Under the pieces are notes generated by a model that saw nothing but the letters and a program-made list of their open reading frames with translations, was not told where the DNA came from and did no database searches. 5,990 bases of DNA from Ruminococcaceae bacterium UBA2719 (lineage in GTDB: Bacteria > Bacillota > Clostridia > Oscillospirales > Acutalibacteraceae): positions 1-5,990 of the forward strand of contig DEKP01000003.1 in assembly GCA_002353935.1 (NCBI GenBank), written 5' to 3'. This document shows, piece after piece, positions 1 to 5,927 of the stretch. Each line of letters opens with the position of its first letter. Within the stretch, counting starts at the first letter, position 1. The position numbers were made by a program, and so were the translations under genes.

Positions 1-821
1 AGAACGTCGGTCATCTCGTTGCCGCGCTCGCCGCAGCCGATATAGACAATGATATCTGCATCGCACCATTTTGCGATCTGGTGCTGCGTCATGGTTTTGC
101 CGGTACCGAAGCCGCCCGGAATCGCCGCTGTGCCGCCTCTTGCAATCGGGAACAGCGTATCCATTACACGCTGACCGGTAATCAGCGGAATTGTCGGGGT
201 TAGCCTTTCTTTAACAGGTCTGGCGGTTCTGATAGGCCACTGCTGGCAGAGCGTGAGCTCGTGCCTTTCTCCGAGGTCGTCCTCGATAACGGCAACAACA
301 TCGAAAAGCTTGTATTCGCCGTCGGGCTTAACCTCTTTTACAACTCCCGACAAATCGGGGTGAAGCATAAGACGGTGCTCGATAATAGGCGTTTCGGGCA
401 GGGTTGCGTAAATCTGTCCGCCCTCGAGCCTGTCGCCGGGCTTAATTTTCATTGTCACTGTCCACAGCTTTTCTGTATCAAGCGGCGAAACACTGGCTCC
501 TGTGCCGATAAACGAGCCCGTCTGCTCTTCAATTGCCTTTAGCGGACGCTCGATTCCGTCAAAAATGTTATCTATTATTCCCGGTCCCAAAAGAACGTTC
601 ATCGGTGCTCCTGTACCTGTTACCGGATCGCCGGGTTTTAGGCCTGTTGTTTCCTCATACACCTCTATTGTCGTAAACTCGTCGGTGATTCCTATTACCT
701 CGCCAACCAGATTGCGCTCTCCTACATGAACCATCTCCATCATTTCAAAGCAATCGGTGTCTTTAACTGTGACAACAGGACCGTTTATCCCGTAAATTAC
801 ATTAGTATTCATATTATTCAT
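1..821 (-). CDS. atpA: V-type ATPase catalytic subunit A, N-terminal part (runs off the left edge)
   Basis: Catalytic subunit of the V1/A1 head; it alternates with subunit B in a hexamer and binds and hydrolyses (or makes) ATP in the cytoplasm. I translated it by hand: 273 complete codons remain of a family that is usually near 590 residues, so the rest lies left of the window. Visible landmarks: the N-terminal beta-barrel with IYGINGPVV (about residue 9 on), GPGIIDNIFDGIERPL near residue 80, the A-specific insertion (about 110-185), LITGQRVMDTLFPIARGGTAAIPG, the Walker A loop GGFGTGKT at residues 236-243 (bases 93-116), and CGERGNEM with the presumed catalytic glutamate E265. The start is uncertain: ATG at 821 or in-frame ATG at 812; an AAAGAG sequence sits immediately before 821 and 9 nt before 812. 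The gene follows subunit E by 13 nt. Family assignment is essentially certain. Confidence 0.97.
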   Translation of the reverse strand, partial: MNNMNTNVIYGINGPVVTVKDTDCFEMMEMVHVGERNLVGEVIGITDEFTTIEVYEETTGLKPGDPVTGTGAPMNVLLGPGIIDNIFDGIERPLKAIEEQTGSFIGTGASVSPLDTEKLWTVTMKIKPGDRLEGGQIYATLPETPIIEHRLMLHPDLSGVVKEVKPDGEYKLFDVVAVIEDDLGERHELTLCQQWPIRTARPVKERLTPTIPLITGQRVMDTLFPIARGGTAAIPGGFGTGKTMTQHQIAKWCDADIIVYIGCGERGNEMTDV

Positions 822-834
822 CTCTTTCAACTCT

Positions 835-1512
835 TCAAAGTATTGAGAGCTCGGCGTTTTCGACAAACCACTCTCTCTGATCAGAAAGCTTTCGATCCAA
901 GGTTTCGTCGAGAATTATATTCAGCGCCTCACAAAAGCCTCTCATGCCTCCGATTTTGATGGTTTTATCAGCTTCTACCTTTGCGTTTGAGCCATACAAC
1001 GCTTTGATTTGGTCCGATATATAAAGATCGCGCTCATTTACAAACAAAATACAGTCGTTATCTGCAAAAAACTCTTTGATATGCTCTGCGCTGGTTTTTA
1101 GTCTGACTTTATATTCATCTGTTTTGGTAAATTCAACAAGCTTGTCAAAGGATCTTTGAAAAATATCTTCTACCATTTTTTTGCGCTCAATAAATAACCT
1201 GCGCTGTCCTTCTCTGCTTTGTGTTGCAAGCTCGGCAGTCAAGCGACTTCGCGTTTCATTAATTTTGTTTTCGATCAGGCTCTTGCTGTCGCGTTTTGCT
1301 TTTTCTTCCGCTTCTTTTAGCCGCTCGCTTTTTAGCTGTTTTACTTCGCCTTGAATAGCATCCTTTTGTTGATTCGCATACTTTTTTATCGCCTTGAGAA
1401 AGTTATCGGTTTTTGCGGGTTGCTTCTTTTTTTCGCCCTTATTCTCGCCTTTTTGCTCTTTTGCATACTTTTCGGCAGTCTGCAAAAATCTTTCAGTTTT
1501 ATTTAATGGCAT
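835..1512 (-). CDS. atpE: V-type ATPase peripheral stalk subunit E
   Basis: Subunit E pairs with the G/H subunit to form the peripheral stalk, a right-handed coiled coil that holds the A3B3 head still against the rotor. The 225-residue product has a long charged helical region (about 1-115, rich in K, E, Q and R) and a C-terminal globular domain. That domain contains KIGGMRGF, followed by NIILDETLDRKLSDQREWF, which matches the Clostridia-type E C-terminus as I know it. The ATG is supported by AAAAGGGAG at 1520-1528, 7 nt upstream. It is longer than typical members (near 200 residues) because the N-terminus carries two related 18-residue copies, residues 5-22 and 34-51. Stop is TGA. It lies between F (27 nt gap) and A (13 nt gap). 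Confidence 0.9.
   Translation of the reverse strand: MPLNKTERFLQTAEKYAKEQKGENKGEKKKQPAKTDNFLKAIKKYANQQKDAIQGEVKQLKSERLKEAEEKAKRDSKSLIENKINETRSRLTAELATQSREGQRRLFIERKKMVEDIFQRSFDKLVEFTKTDEYKVRLKTSAEHIKEFFADNDCILFVNERDLYISDQIKALYGSNAKVEADKTIKIGGMRGFCEALNIILDETLDRKLSDQREWFVENAELSIL
1360..1500 (-). repeat. Internal duplication at the N-terminus of subunit E
   Basis: Two related protein segments occur 29 residues apart within subunit E: KTERFLQTAEKYAKEQKG (residues 5-22, bases 1447-1500) and KTDNFLKAIKKYANQQKD (residues 34-51, bases 1360-1413). Nine of 18 residues are identical when aligned without gaps (K, T, F, L, K, Y, A, Q, K). They are separated by a lysine- and glycine-rich linker. The second copy runs straight into the coiled coil, so I infer that it is the ancestral N-terminus and the first copy is an added helix. 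The codons of the two copies have diverged, so the duplication is not recent. Confidence 0.7.
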
Positions 1513-1519
1513 AAGCTCA

Positions 1520-1528
1520 CTCCCTTTT
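1520..1528 (-). promoter_or_regulatory. Ribosome binding site of subunit E
   Basis: AAAAGGGAG ends 7 nt before the ATG at 1512. It supports the long form of subunit E, including the first copy of the duplicated motif; no ATG lies near the second copy. Confidence 0.75.
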
Positions 1529-1539
1529 GCTACAGCGCC

Positions 1540-1848
1540 TTACAGCTTAACGCCGATAGCGTCCTGAACATATTTTGTGATACTGTCTTTGGTTCTGCCG
1601 TTGCCGTGACGGTCGGGAATTTCTACAATCAGCGGCCTTTTTCTATTCAGCTTAAGGTCGTATACAATATCGGGACACAAAGATACAAGCTTTTCTGTCA
1701 TCAAAACAACTGCAATGCTTTCATCCTCCATAGCATTCAACAGTTCTTTCCTAACCTCTTCTTCCTTGTGCACCACAACTCCGGGAATACCTGCAAACCG
1801 CATCCCCATCTTTGTATCAACGTTATCACTGATTAAATAAAATTTCAT
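1540..1848 (-). CDS. atpF: V-type ATPase central axle subunit F
   Basis: Subunit F joins subunit D to form the central rotor shaft that transmits torque between the A3B3 head and the membrane ring. The 102-residue product has the usual length and the small alpha/beta fold pattern: KFYLISDNVDTKMGMRFAGIPG at the start (family pattern: a beta strand followed by D and a G-[IV]-x-G turn), IAVVLMTEKLV in the middle and RPLIVEIPD near residue 75. The C-terminus after NGRTKDSITKYVQDAIGVKL is the helix expected to pack against D. The ATG at 1848 lies 10 nt after the stop of K; its own ribosome binding site is weak (AAGTGAT overlaps the K stop), which suggests translational coupling to K. Its position before E rather than next to A is unusual. 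Confidence 0.92.
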   Translation of the reverse strand: MKFYLISDNVDTKMGMRFAGIPGVVVHKEEEVRKELLNAMEDESIAVVLMTEKLVSLCPDIVYDLKLNRKRPLIVEIPDRHGNGRTKDSITKYVQDAIGVKL

Positions 1849-1858
1849 CTTTTATCAC

Positions 1859-2287
1859 TTAACCGATCTTTGAAAGAATCATAATTGAAATAAGCATGCC
1901 GTAAAGCGCAATACCCTCGCCAAGCGCCACAAAGATGATCGCCTTACCAAAGGCTTTGGGGTCTTCGCTTGTAGCTCCGATTGCCGCAGGAGCTGCGTTT
2001 GCAACGGCAATACCGCCGCCGATACACGAAAGTCCCGTCGCAGCAGCTGCGCCGATATAAGCCATTGAGTTTGAACTCTGAGCTGCAGCGGCAGTAGTTT
2101 CTGTTGCCGCGCTTGTAACAAACGGGAACACCATACAAATCGCAAACACAAAGCCAAAAGAAGCAAGCTGCATAAGCATAGTTTTCTTTCTGCTTTTTCC
2201 GTGTGAAACAGCATGAACTGCAATCAAAACAGAACCAATCAAAAATACAACCGGTAACCCCATTACCAAAAAATCAAAAATTGACAT
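1859..2287 (-). CDS. atpK: V-type ATPase rotor ring subunit K (proteolipid)
   Basis: Membrane subunit that forms the rotating ring and carries the translocated ion. The 142-residue product shows four hydrophobic segments: about 5-28, 40-60, 75-105 and 113-138. Only the second hairpin looks like a canonical c-type hairpin: GLSCIGGGIAVANAAPAAIG, then a polar loop with SEDP, then VALGEGIALYG with the ion-binding glutamate E124 (codon at 1916-1918). The first half has no membrane carboxylate suited to ion binding; its second segment ends in FPFVTSAATETT, which resembles a signal peptide cleavage region. The start at ATG 2287 follows GGAGG by 8 nt; a longer reading from TTG at 2302 is rejected because that codon overlaps the ribosome binding site. 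It lies 27 nt after I and 10 nt before F. By-eye comparison with sodium-binding c subunits shows no Gln, Ser or Thr ligands, so proton coupling is a fair inference only. Confidence 0.93.
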   Translation of the reverse strand: MSIFDFLVMGLPVVFLIGSVLIAVHAVSHGKSRKKTMLMQLASFGFVFAICMVFPFVTSAATETTAAAAQSSNSMAYIGAAAATGLSCIGGGIAVANAAPAAIGATSEDPKAFGKAIIFVALGEGIALYGMLISIMILSKIG

Positions 2288-2295
2288 AATAAAAA

Positions 2296-2300
2296 CCTCC
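2296..2300 (-). promoter_or_regulatory. Ribosome binding site of subunit K
   Basis: GGAGG lies 8 nt upstream of the ATG at 2287. It fixes the start of K and excludes the in-frame TTG at 2302. Its consensus quality fits the high copy number needed for a ring subunit. Confidence 0.85.
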
Positions 2301-2314
2301 AAAGATTAGTATAA

Positions 2315-4246
2315 TTATTCTACAGATAATTTAACGGGTTCAAAGGGTCTTCCCTCGCCCGAATAAAAGCGGCTGAACATTTCATAATATTCAAGTCTTA
2401 AAACCTGAATTGCCACAAGCAAGGCCTCGAGCACCATGACAATCGCGTTTCCTATGACAACTACAAACCAATAGCCTACTCCCCCAACAGTTTCGGCAAG
2501 CACAAACACAACAAGCATCATACCCGCGTGAACCAACACAAACGCGCCGACTCGCAAAAAGCTCATGGTGTTGGTTACATAGCTCAAAAGCACCTCGATA
2601 GACTCAAAAATATTTTCAACAATATATCCGCCGAGGCTTTCGGGCTTCCAGTCTTTGTCTCCGTTTACTAAGCCTGACAGCGGTTTGGAAAAGAAAATCA
2701 GCAAAAACGGCAAAACAATCAGTCCCAAAACATACCAAACCGTCATAACATGAGTTTTAAAGAATATTTCGGCTGTAAGCCCTGCTACCATCGAGCTGTA
2801 GAAAATAACGCCTGCCAAGCCGCTGGTACCGAACAGCGCTCTGCCGTAGTTTTTCTGACGAAACGAGGTATAGACATTTAGAAACATCGCTGTTATCAGC
2901 AAAAACACACCGATTCCGATGGCGCCGAAGATGATTGTGTTGATGTTTTTAGAAGCCATAACCTCGATGGGCTTTTCTGAAAAGCCGAGCAACCTAAACA
3001 TAGGATTTAACAAATTCTCAAAACCAAATACACTTCCGAATATCGTTCCGAATATCATCGAAGAAATTCCACACGGAAACAAGATTTTTCCAATCGCCAT
3101 TTTTTTAAGCTTCCACATCAAAAGACCGATAATCGAAAGGCACAGTCCCTGGCCCAAATCGCCAAACATAATTCCGAAAATAATTACATATGTAATCGCC
3201 ACAAACAGCGTGGGATCAATCTCGTTATATTTAGGCACTCCGTACATCTCGGTATAAAACTCAAAGGGTCTTGCAAAAAAGACGTTTTTGAGCTTAACCG
3301 GCGGACACTTGTCGATCTCTTCTTTTGCATCGGAAAAATCAACTTCAACGCTTTTGATTTTCTTCAAGCGCTTTTGAAGGGCTTTTTTGTTTTTAGTCGG
3401 AATCCATCCGGCGATGATAAAACTATTGGAGTGCTGCAGCGCCTTGCTGCGAATAGCCGAATACATGTAAAGCTCTTCAAGCTTTGAAAGATAGCGCGTG
3501 ATTTGCTCAAAGTTATCGTCAAGATATTCATCAAGATCTCGTTGCGCGTCCTTTGCCTTCTGCTCCAAAACAGGAATTTCCTTTTTGTAGCTTTCTATTT
3601 GTTCGCTGGGGGTCGCGTCTTCTCCCACTAAATCGGTCGGCTCAAAATACAAGCCCTCAAAAATCTTATCAACTTTTTCTATCTGATCTATCGGAGCAAA
3701 ATACAAACCCCAACAATGTGTTTTATCCTCTGTGCACACCAAAAAATCAACAAATTCGTTGTCCTTATAGGCTTCCAGCTTCTGTACACTGTCCTTGGCA
3801 AGCCTGCCAAAGCGCGCCTTCATGTATCTCATTTGCCCAATCTTTTGAACCTGCATATCCAAGCCTGCAAAATGCTCGGCAATGCTTAAATTATGCTCAG
3901 CAGACTTCAGTTGTTCGCGCGCAAGGTTTTTTTCTTTTATCAGCGAATAAATCTCTTGTGAAACTGAGTTTGAAAAGCTTTCAAGCTCATCATATGAGGG
4001 ATTAAAATCGCTGACATCTCTCAAGGGAAAACTGCGTTTGGTTTGATTTAGAGCTGCTTTCAGATTAGTTAAAGGCTCTGCGTAGCTGTTTTTTATTTTC
4101 AGGTGTGTAAAATTCTTCACATCGGGATAAAAATTGTTCACTTCATCAGGGTGAAACGCACCCGACTCACCAAGTACCGTAATGACTTCGTCAATAAAAT
4201 CCATCAGACCGATGACGTTTACTGCATGCATTGATGATACTGCCAA
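2315..4246 (-). CDS. atpI: V-type ATPase membrane stator subunit I
   Basis: Stator subunit (homologue of eukaryotic subunit a) that anchors the peripheral stalks and, with the K ring, forms the ion path. The 643-residue length is normal. Residues 1 to about 340 form the cytoplasmic arm with coiled coils (about 95-125 and 213-260). The membrane half follows the conserved YGVPKYNEIDPT (about 335-346), then FGIMFGDLGQGL and about seven or eight hydrophobic segments up to residue 617. Key residues are R565 in SFLRVGAF and R617 in QVLRLEYYEMFSRFY, the two arginines expected to face the ring carboxylate; E608 and E619 flank the second. The C-terminus is GEGRPFEPVKLSVE. I chose the TTG start at 4246 because AGAGGTGA precedes it (10 nt from GAGG), an in-frame TAA lies just upstream, and the resulting MAVSSMHAVNVIG matches the family start. 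It lies 24 nt after C and 27 nt before K. Confidence 0.96.
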   Translation of the reverse strand: MAVSSMHAVNVIGLMDFIDEVITVLGESGAFHPDEVNNFYPDVKNFTHLKIKNSYAEPLTNLKAALNQTKRSFPLRDVSDFNPSYDELESFSNSVSQEIYSLIKEKNLAREQLKSAEHNLSIAEHFAGLDMQVQKIGQMRYMKARFGRLAKDSVQKLEAYKDNEFVDFLVCTEDKTHCWGLYFAPIDQIEKVDKIFEGLYFEPTDLVGEDATPSEQIESYKKEIPVLEQKAKDAQRDLDEYLDDNFEQITRYLSKLEELYMYSAIRSKALQHSNSFIIAGWIPTKNKKALQKRLKKIKSVEVDFSDAKEEIDKCPPVKLKNVFFARPFEFYTEMYGVPKYNEIDPTLFVAITYVIIFGIMFGDLGQGLCLSIIGLLMWKLKKMAIGKILFPCGISSMIFGTIFGSVFGFENLLNPMFRLLGFSEKPIEVMASKNINTIIFGAIGIGVFLLITAMFLNVYTSFRQKNYGRALFGTSGLAGVIFYSSMVAGLTAEIFFKTHVMTVWYVLGLIVLPFLLIFFSKPLSGLVNGDKDWKPESLGGYIVENIFESIEVLLSYVTNTMSFLRVGAFVLVHAGMMLVVFVLAETVGGVGYWFVVVIGNAIVMVLEALLVAIQVLRLEYYEMFSRFYSGEGRPFEPVKLSVE

Positions 4247-4253
4247 AACAAAT

Positions 4254-4261
4254 TCACCTCT
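4254..4261 (-). promoter_or_regulatory. Ribosome binding site that sets the TTG start of subunit I
   Basis: AGAGGTGA precedes the TTG at 4246, with 10 nt between GAGG and the start codon. The next in-frame ATG (4231) would be 25 nt away from GAGG, too far, so TTG is the better start. Confidence 0.75.
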
Positions 4262-4270
4262 TTATATCAT

Positions 4271-5305
4271 TCAGCGTATAAGCATAAACTGAATAGTTTT
4301 TTTGTCAACGGAGTAGCGTATACCTTCTATTAGACTTATAACGTTCATCAGCTCTATTTCTGAAAGAAGCATGAACGATATCATGACAACGGAAGGGTTT
4401 ATTGAAAAATGAAGATTTTTCTTTGCAAGCTTGTACTGAATACGCGCGCCGATATCATCGGCATATTCATCCTTTTCACTATAAAAAAGCTTTGAGTATC
4501 TTGATTCACGCAAAATCTTAATAATCTCGTCTACAGACTGAGCACCGCATATTCTGTCGATCAGCTTTTTGCTAAGCCCGCTATTATCTGACAAAATATT
4601 GGTTTTTATAATATCCGAAGAAATGTTATAGTATTTTTTCAGTCGAATAATTCTTGAAATAATGCTGTAATCATTTATACTTTTAAATATATCCGTCAGT
4701 TCCCTGCGTTCGCTCTTATTTGCTGTTTTATTAATAAATTCAATGATGTGACTAACAATGTGGGCGTACAGCTTGTTTTCGATATCCGACACAGGAAGCC
4801 GTCCGCTTGAATCAGCTTTGAAGCTCTTTAGCAATTCATAATAAGACGTGTGTTTTAAGGCGTTCAAAAAGTCTTCATAGTCCCGGGCCTTTGCAAGACG
4901 GTTTACATCTATCTCGGTATGCTTTGCCAAAAAAGCAGGAAACTGGAATATAAACTTTTCGGTCGAATTGGAATTTAACAAAACCAAAAAATTGATGATC
5001 TGTTCCGTTTCTGTTTTCTCAACAAAATAACGCGAAAAGCCGGATCTGAAGCTCGAGTCGTAACGGCAAAGTGAATCAAACTCATCAAAAAGATATTGTC
5101 TGAGCAACAGCTCAAGTCGTCCTCTGTGCACGTCCCGCTCATTAATTTCGTCCAGTGCAGACGCAAAGTGGGTGTGTGTTTTCAGATAAACCAAAACCTC
5201 AGAAACACTTTGGCAGGCAAGAAGGTTAGAATAGTCGCTCTCCGTCAAAAACTTGCCGTACTTTGCCCTTGCCTTTGCCGAAACAGCATAGGAAGCAGTT
5301 GACAT
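4271..5305 (-). CDS. atpC: V-type ATPase subunit C (rotor socket, d/AC39 family)
   Basis: Subunit C sits on top of the K ring and receives the D-F axle, so it couples rotation of the shaft to the ring. The 344-residue product is all-helical and soluble in appearance, of normal family length (about 330-350). It opens with YAVSAKARAKYGKFLTESDY, the usual N-terminal pattern of the family, and closes with IELMNVISLIEGIRYSVDKK, the conserved EG-[IK]-RY motif near the C-terminus. The family has three repeats of a helical unit; I cannot separate them reliably by eye. The ATG at 5305 is chosen because GGGAGGTG lies 7 nt upstream; the longer reading from TTG at 5323 would start before that site. It begins 14 nt after the G/H stop and ends 24 nt before I. 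Its place ahead of I is unusual for the operon. Confidence 0.93.
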   Translation of the reverse strand: MSTASYAVSAKARAKYGKFLTESDYSNLLACQSVSEVLVYLKTHTHFASALDEINERDVHRGRLELLLRQYLFDEFDSLCRYDSSFRSGFSRYFVEKTETEQIINFLVLLNSNSTEKFIFQFPAFLAKHTEIDVNRLAKARDYEDFLNALKHTSYYELLKSFKADSSGRLPVSDIENKLYAHIVSHIIEFINKTANKSERRELTDIFKSINDYSIISRIIRLKKYYNISSDIIKTNILSDNSGLSKKLIDRICGAQSVDEIIKILRESRYSKLFYSEKDEYADDIGARIQYKLAKKNLHFSINPSVVMISFMLLSEIELMNVISLIEGIRYSVDKKTIQFMLIR

Positions 5306-5310
5306 AAAAG

Positions 5311-5318
5311 CACCTCCC
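5311..5318 (-). promoter_or_regulatory. Ribosome binding site of subunit C
   Basis: GGGAGGTG directly follows the stop codon of the G/H gene and ends about 7 nt before the ATG at 5305. It rules out the longer in-frame TTG start at 5323. The tight fit between stop and site suggests that translation of the two genes is coupled. Confidence 0.85.
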
Positions 5319-5319
5319 G

Positions 5320-5628
5320 TCAATTAAGAACCCGGCTGACAATATCATCAACCCATTTGTCGCGGTTTTGCTCATAATCGGATTTCAATTTTATCAAAAT
5401 TGATTCCTGCTTAGCCGAAGTTTCGGCCCTTGACTGGGCAGCGTTTTTTTCCATATTATCGTTAATTTTTTCTATCTTAACTTTAGCGTCATCCATATAT
5501 TTTTGATAAATTTCAGCAGCCTCTTGTTCTATGCGCTTTTTTTCTTCTTCACAGGCCTTTTTATTAGCCTCTTCCAGTTTTTTAGCTTGATCGTCCGCCT
5601 CAATAATTTTTTTGATCATGTCCTGCAA
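5320..5628 (-). CDS. V-type ATPase peripheral stalk subunit G/H-like
   Basis: Small helical subunit expected to pair with E as the peripheral stalk (called H in archaea, G or F in different bacterial schemes, hence no symbol). From the TTG at 5628 the product has 102 residues. It starts MQDMIKKIIEADDQAKKLEE and is almost entirely charged and helix-prone, with the repeated A-x-x-x-E/K pattern of an extended coiled coil. The C-terminus KWVDDIVSRVL matches the W-x-x-x-I-V-x-R-V ending typical of this family. TTG 5628 is preceded by GGAGGTGAT with 8 nt between GGAGG and the start. A TTG at 5649 lies before that site, and the ATG at 5619 is 17 nt from it, so both are less likely. It is the first gene after the promoter and leads directly into C. 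Coiled-coil proteins look alike, so the call leans on length, C-terminus and context. Confidence 0.87.
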   Translation of the reverse strand: MQDMIKKIIEADDQAKKLEEANKKACEEEKKRIEQEAAEIYQKYMDDAKVKIEKINDNMEKNAAQSRAETSAKQESILIKLKSDYEQNRDKWVDDIVSRVLN

Positions 5629-5632
5629 ATTT

Positions 5633-5641
5633 ATCACCTCC
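5633..5641 (-). promoter_or_regulatory. Strong ribosome binding site that sets the TTG start of the G/H subunit
   Basis: GGAGGTGAT is a near-complete match to the 16S anti-Shine-Dalgarno complement. There are 8 nt between GGAGG and TTG 5628. The pairing of a near-perfect site with a weak start codon decides the gene start. Confidence 0.85.
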
Positions 5642-5675
5642 GCAGGCAAAAACTTTTACATAATAATCACAGAAT

Positions 5676-5704
5676 ATTCTATTCTTATTTTTTGTCTAAG
5701 TCAA
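5676..5704 (-). promoter_or_regulatory. Sigma-A-type promoter of the ATPase operon
   Basis: On the minus strand TTGACT (5704-5699) is separated by exactly 17 bp from TAGAAT (5681-5676); each hexamer matches its consensus at five of six positions. Transcription should begin near 5667-5669, giving a leader of about 40 nt before the TTG start of the first gene. The spacer and flanks are very AT-rich. A 10 bp perfect palindrome, AGAATATTCT (5671-5680), covers most of the -10 element. Confidence 0.75.
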
Positions 5705-5719
5705 GAATTTTTGTTCAAA

Positions 5720-5737
5720 AAAATCTTCCAAGATTTT
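5720..5737. repeat. Short inverted repeat just upstream of the promoter
   Basis: AAAATCTTCCAAGATTTT has two perfect 8-base arms around a CC centre. It ends 15 bp upstream of the -35 hexamer. Read on the minus strand it is followed by a run of T, so it could also be a weak terminator stem, but the stem is AT-rich. An operator for the ATPase operon is the other option; neither can be settled from the sequence. Confidence 0.4.
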
Positions 5738-5765
5738 GCAAAAAGCACAAGCGGTATTTCTTATT

Positions 5766-5777
5766 AAAACATGTTTT
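5766..5777. repeat. Perfect 12 bp palindrome AAAACATGTTTT
   Basis: This palindrome lies about 60 bp upstream of the -35 element of the operon promoter. It is of the size and symmetry of a dimeric regulator site, but such palindromes arise by chance in AT-rich DNA, and I do not recognise a specific regulator. Confidence 0.3.
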
Positions 5778-5896
5778 TAACCGTCTGCCAAAAATTTTTA
5801 GCTTTTGATGTTATTGTGCAACAGATCCCAAGGGCTGATTATATATTTATTTCTTTAGTAAGTATTGTTGAAGCCTGACAAGCTCCATACAAAGCG

Positions 5897-5927
5897 AAAA
5901 TCCCGCCGACATTGTCAACAGGATTTT
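5897..5927. terminator. Probable intrinsic terminator, possibly bidirectional
   Basis: Two 15-base arms surround a single T: AAAATCCCGCCGACA and TGTCAACAGGATTTT. Twelve positions pair directly. The other three are C against A in plus-strand RNA but become G-U pairs in minus-strand RNA, so the minus-strand hairpin is nearly continuous (its innermost A-U pair probably opens into the loop). The plus-strand side has the better U tract (TTTTTATTTT), the minus-strand side has TTTTCGCTTT. The likely role is to separate the ATPase operon from the neighbouring gene beyond the right edge. Confidence 0.55.

Noticed and set aside
261..959. Three plus-strand frames opposite subunits A and E
   Set aside because: They are antisense to strongly conserved A and to E, show no recognisable domain and lack ribosome binding sites.
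1879..2223. Second minus-strand frame of 114 codons inside subunit K
   Set aside because: It overlaps K completely in another frame; K has the conserved hairpin and a good ribosome binding site, this frame has neither.
3553..4005. 150-codon plus-strand reading frame opposite subunit I
   Set aside because: It lies wholly inside the well-conserved subunit I gene, has no ribosome binding site logic, and its sequence (rich in Q, S, P and C) looks like an antisense shadow.
5503..5808. Plus-strand frame of 101 codons across the operon promoter
   Set aside because: It is phenylalanine-rich antisense of a lysine- and glutamate-rich coiled-coil gene plus AT-rich promoter DNA; no start signal.
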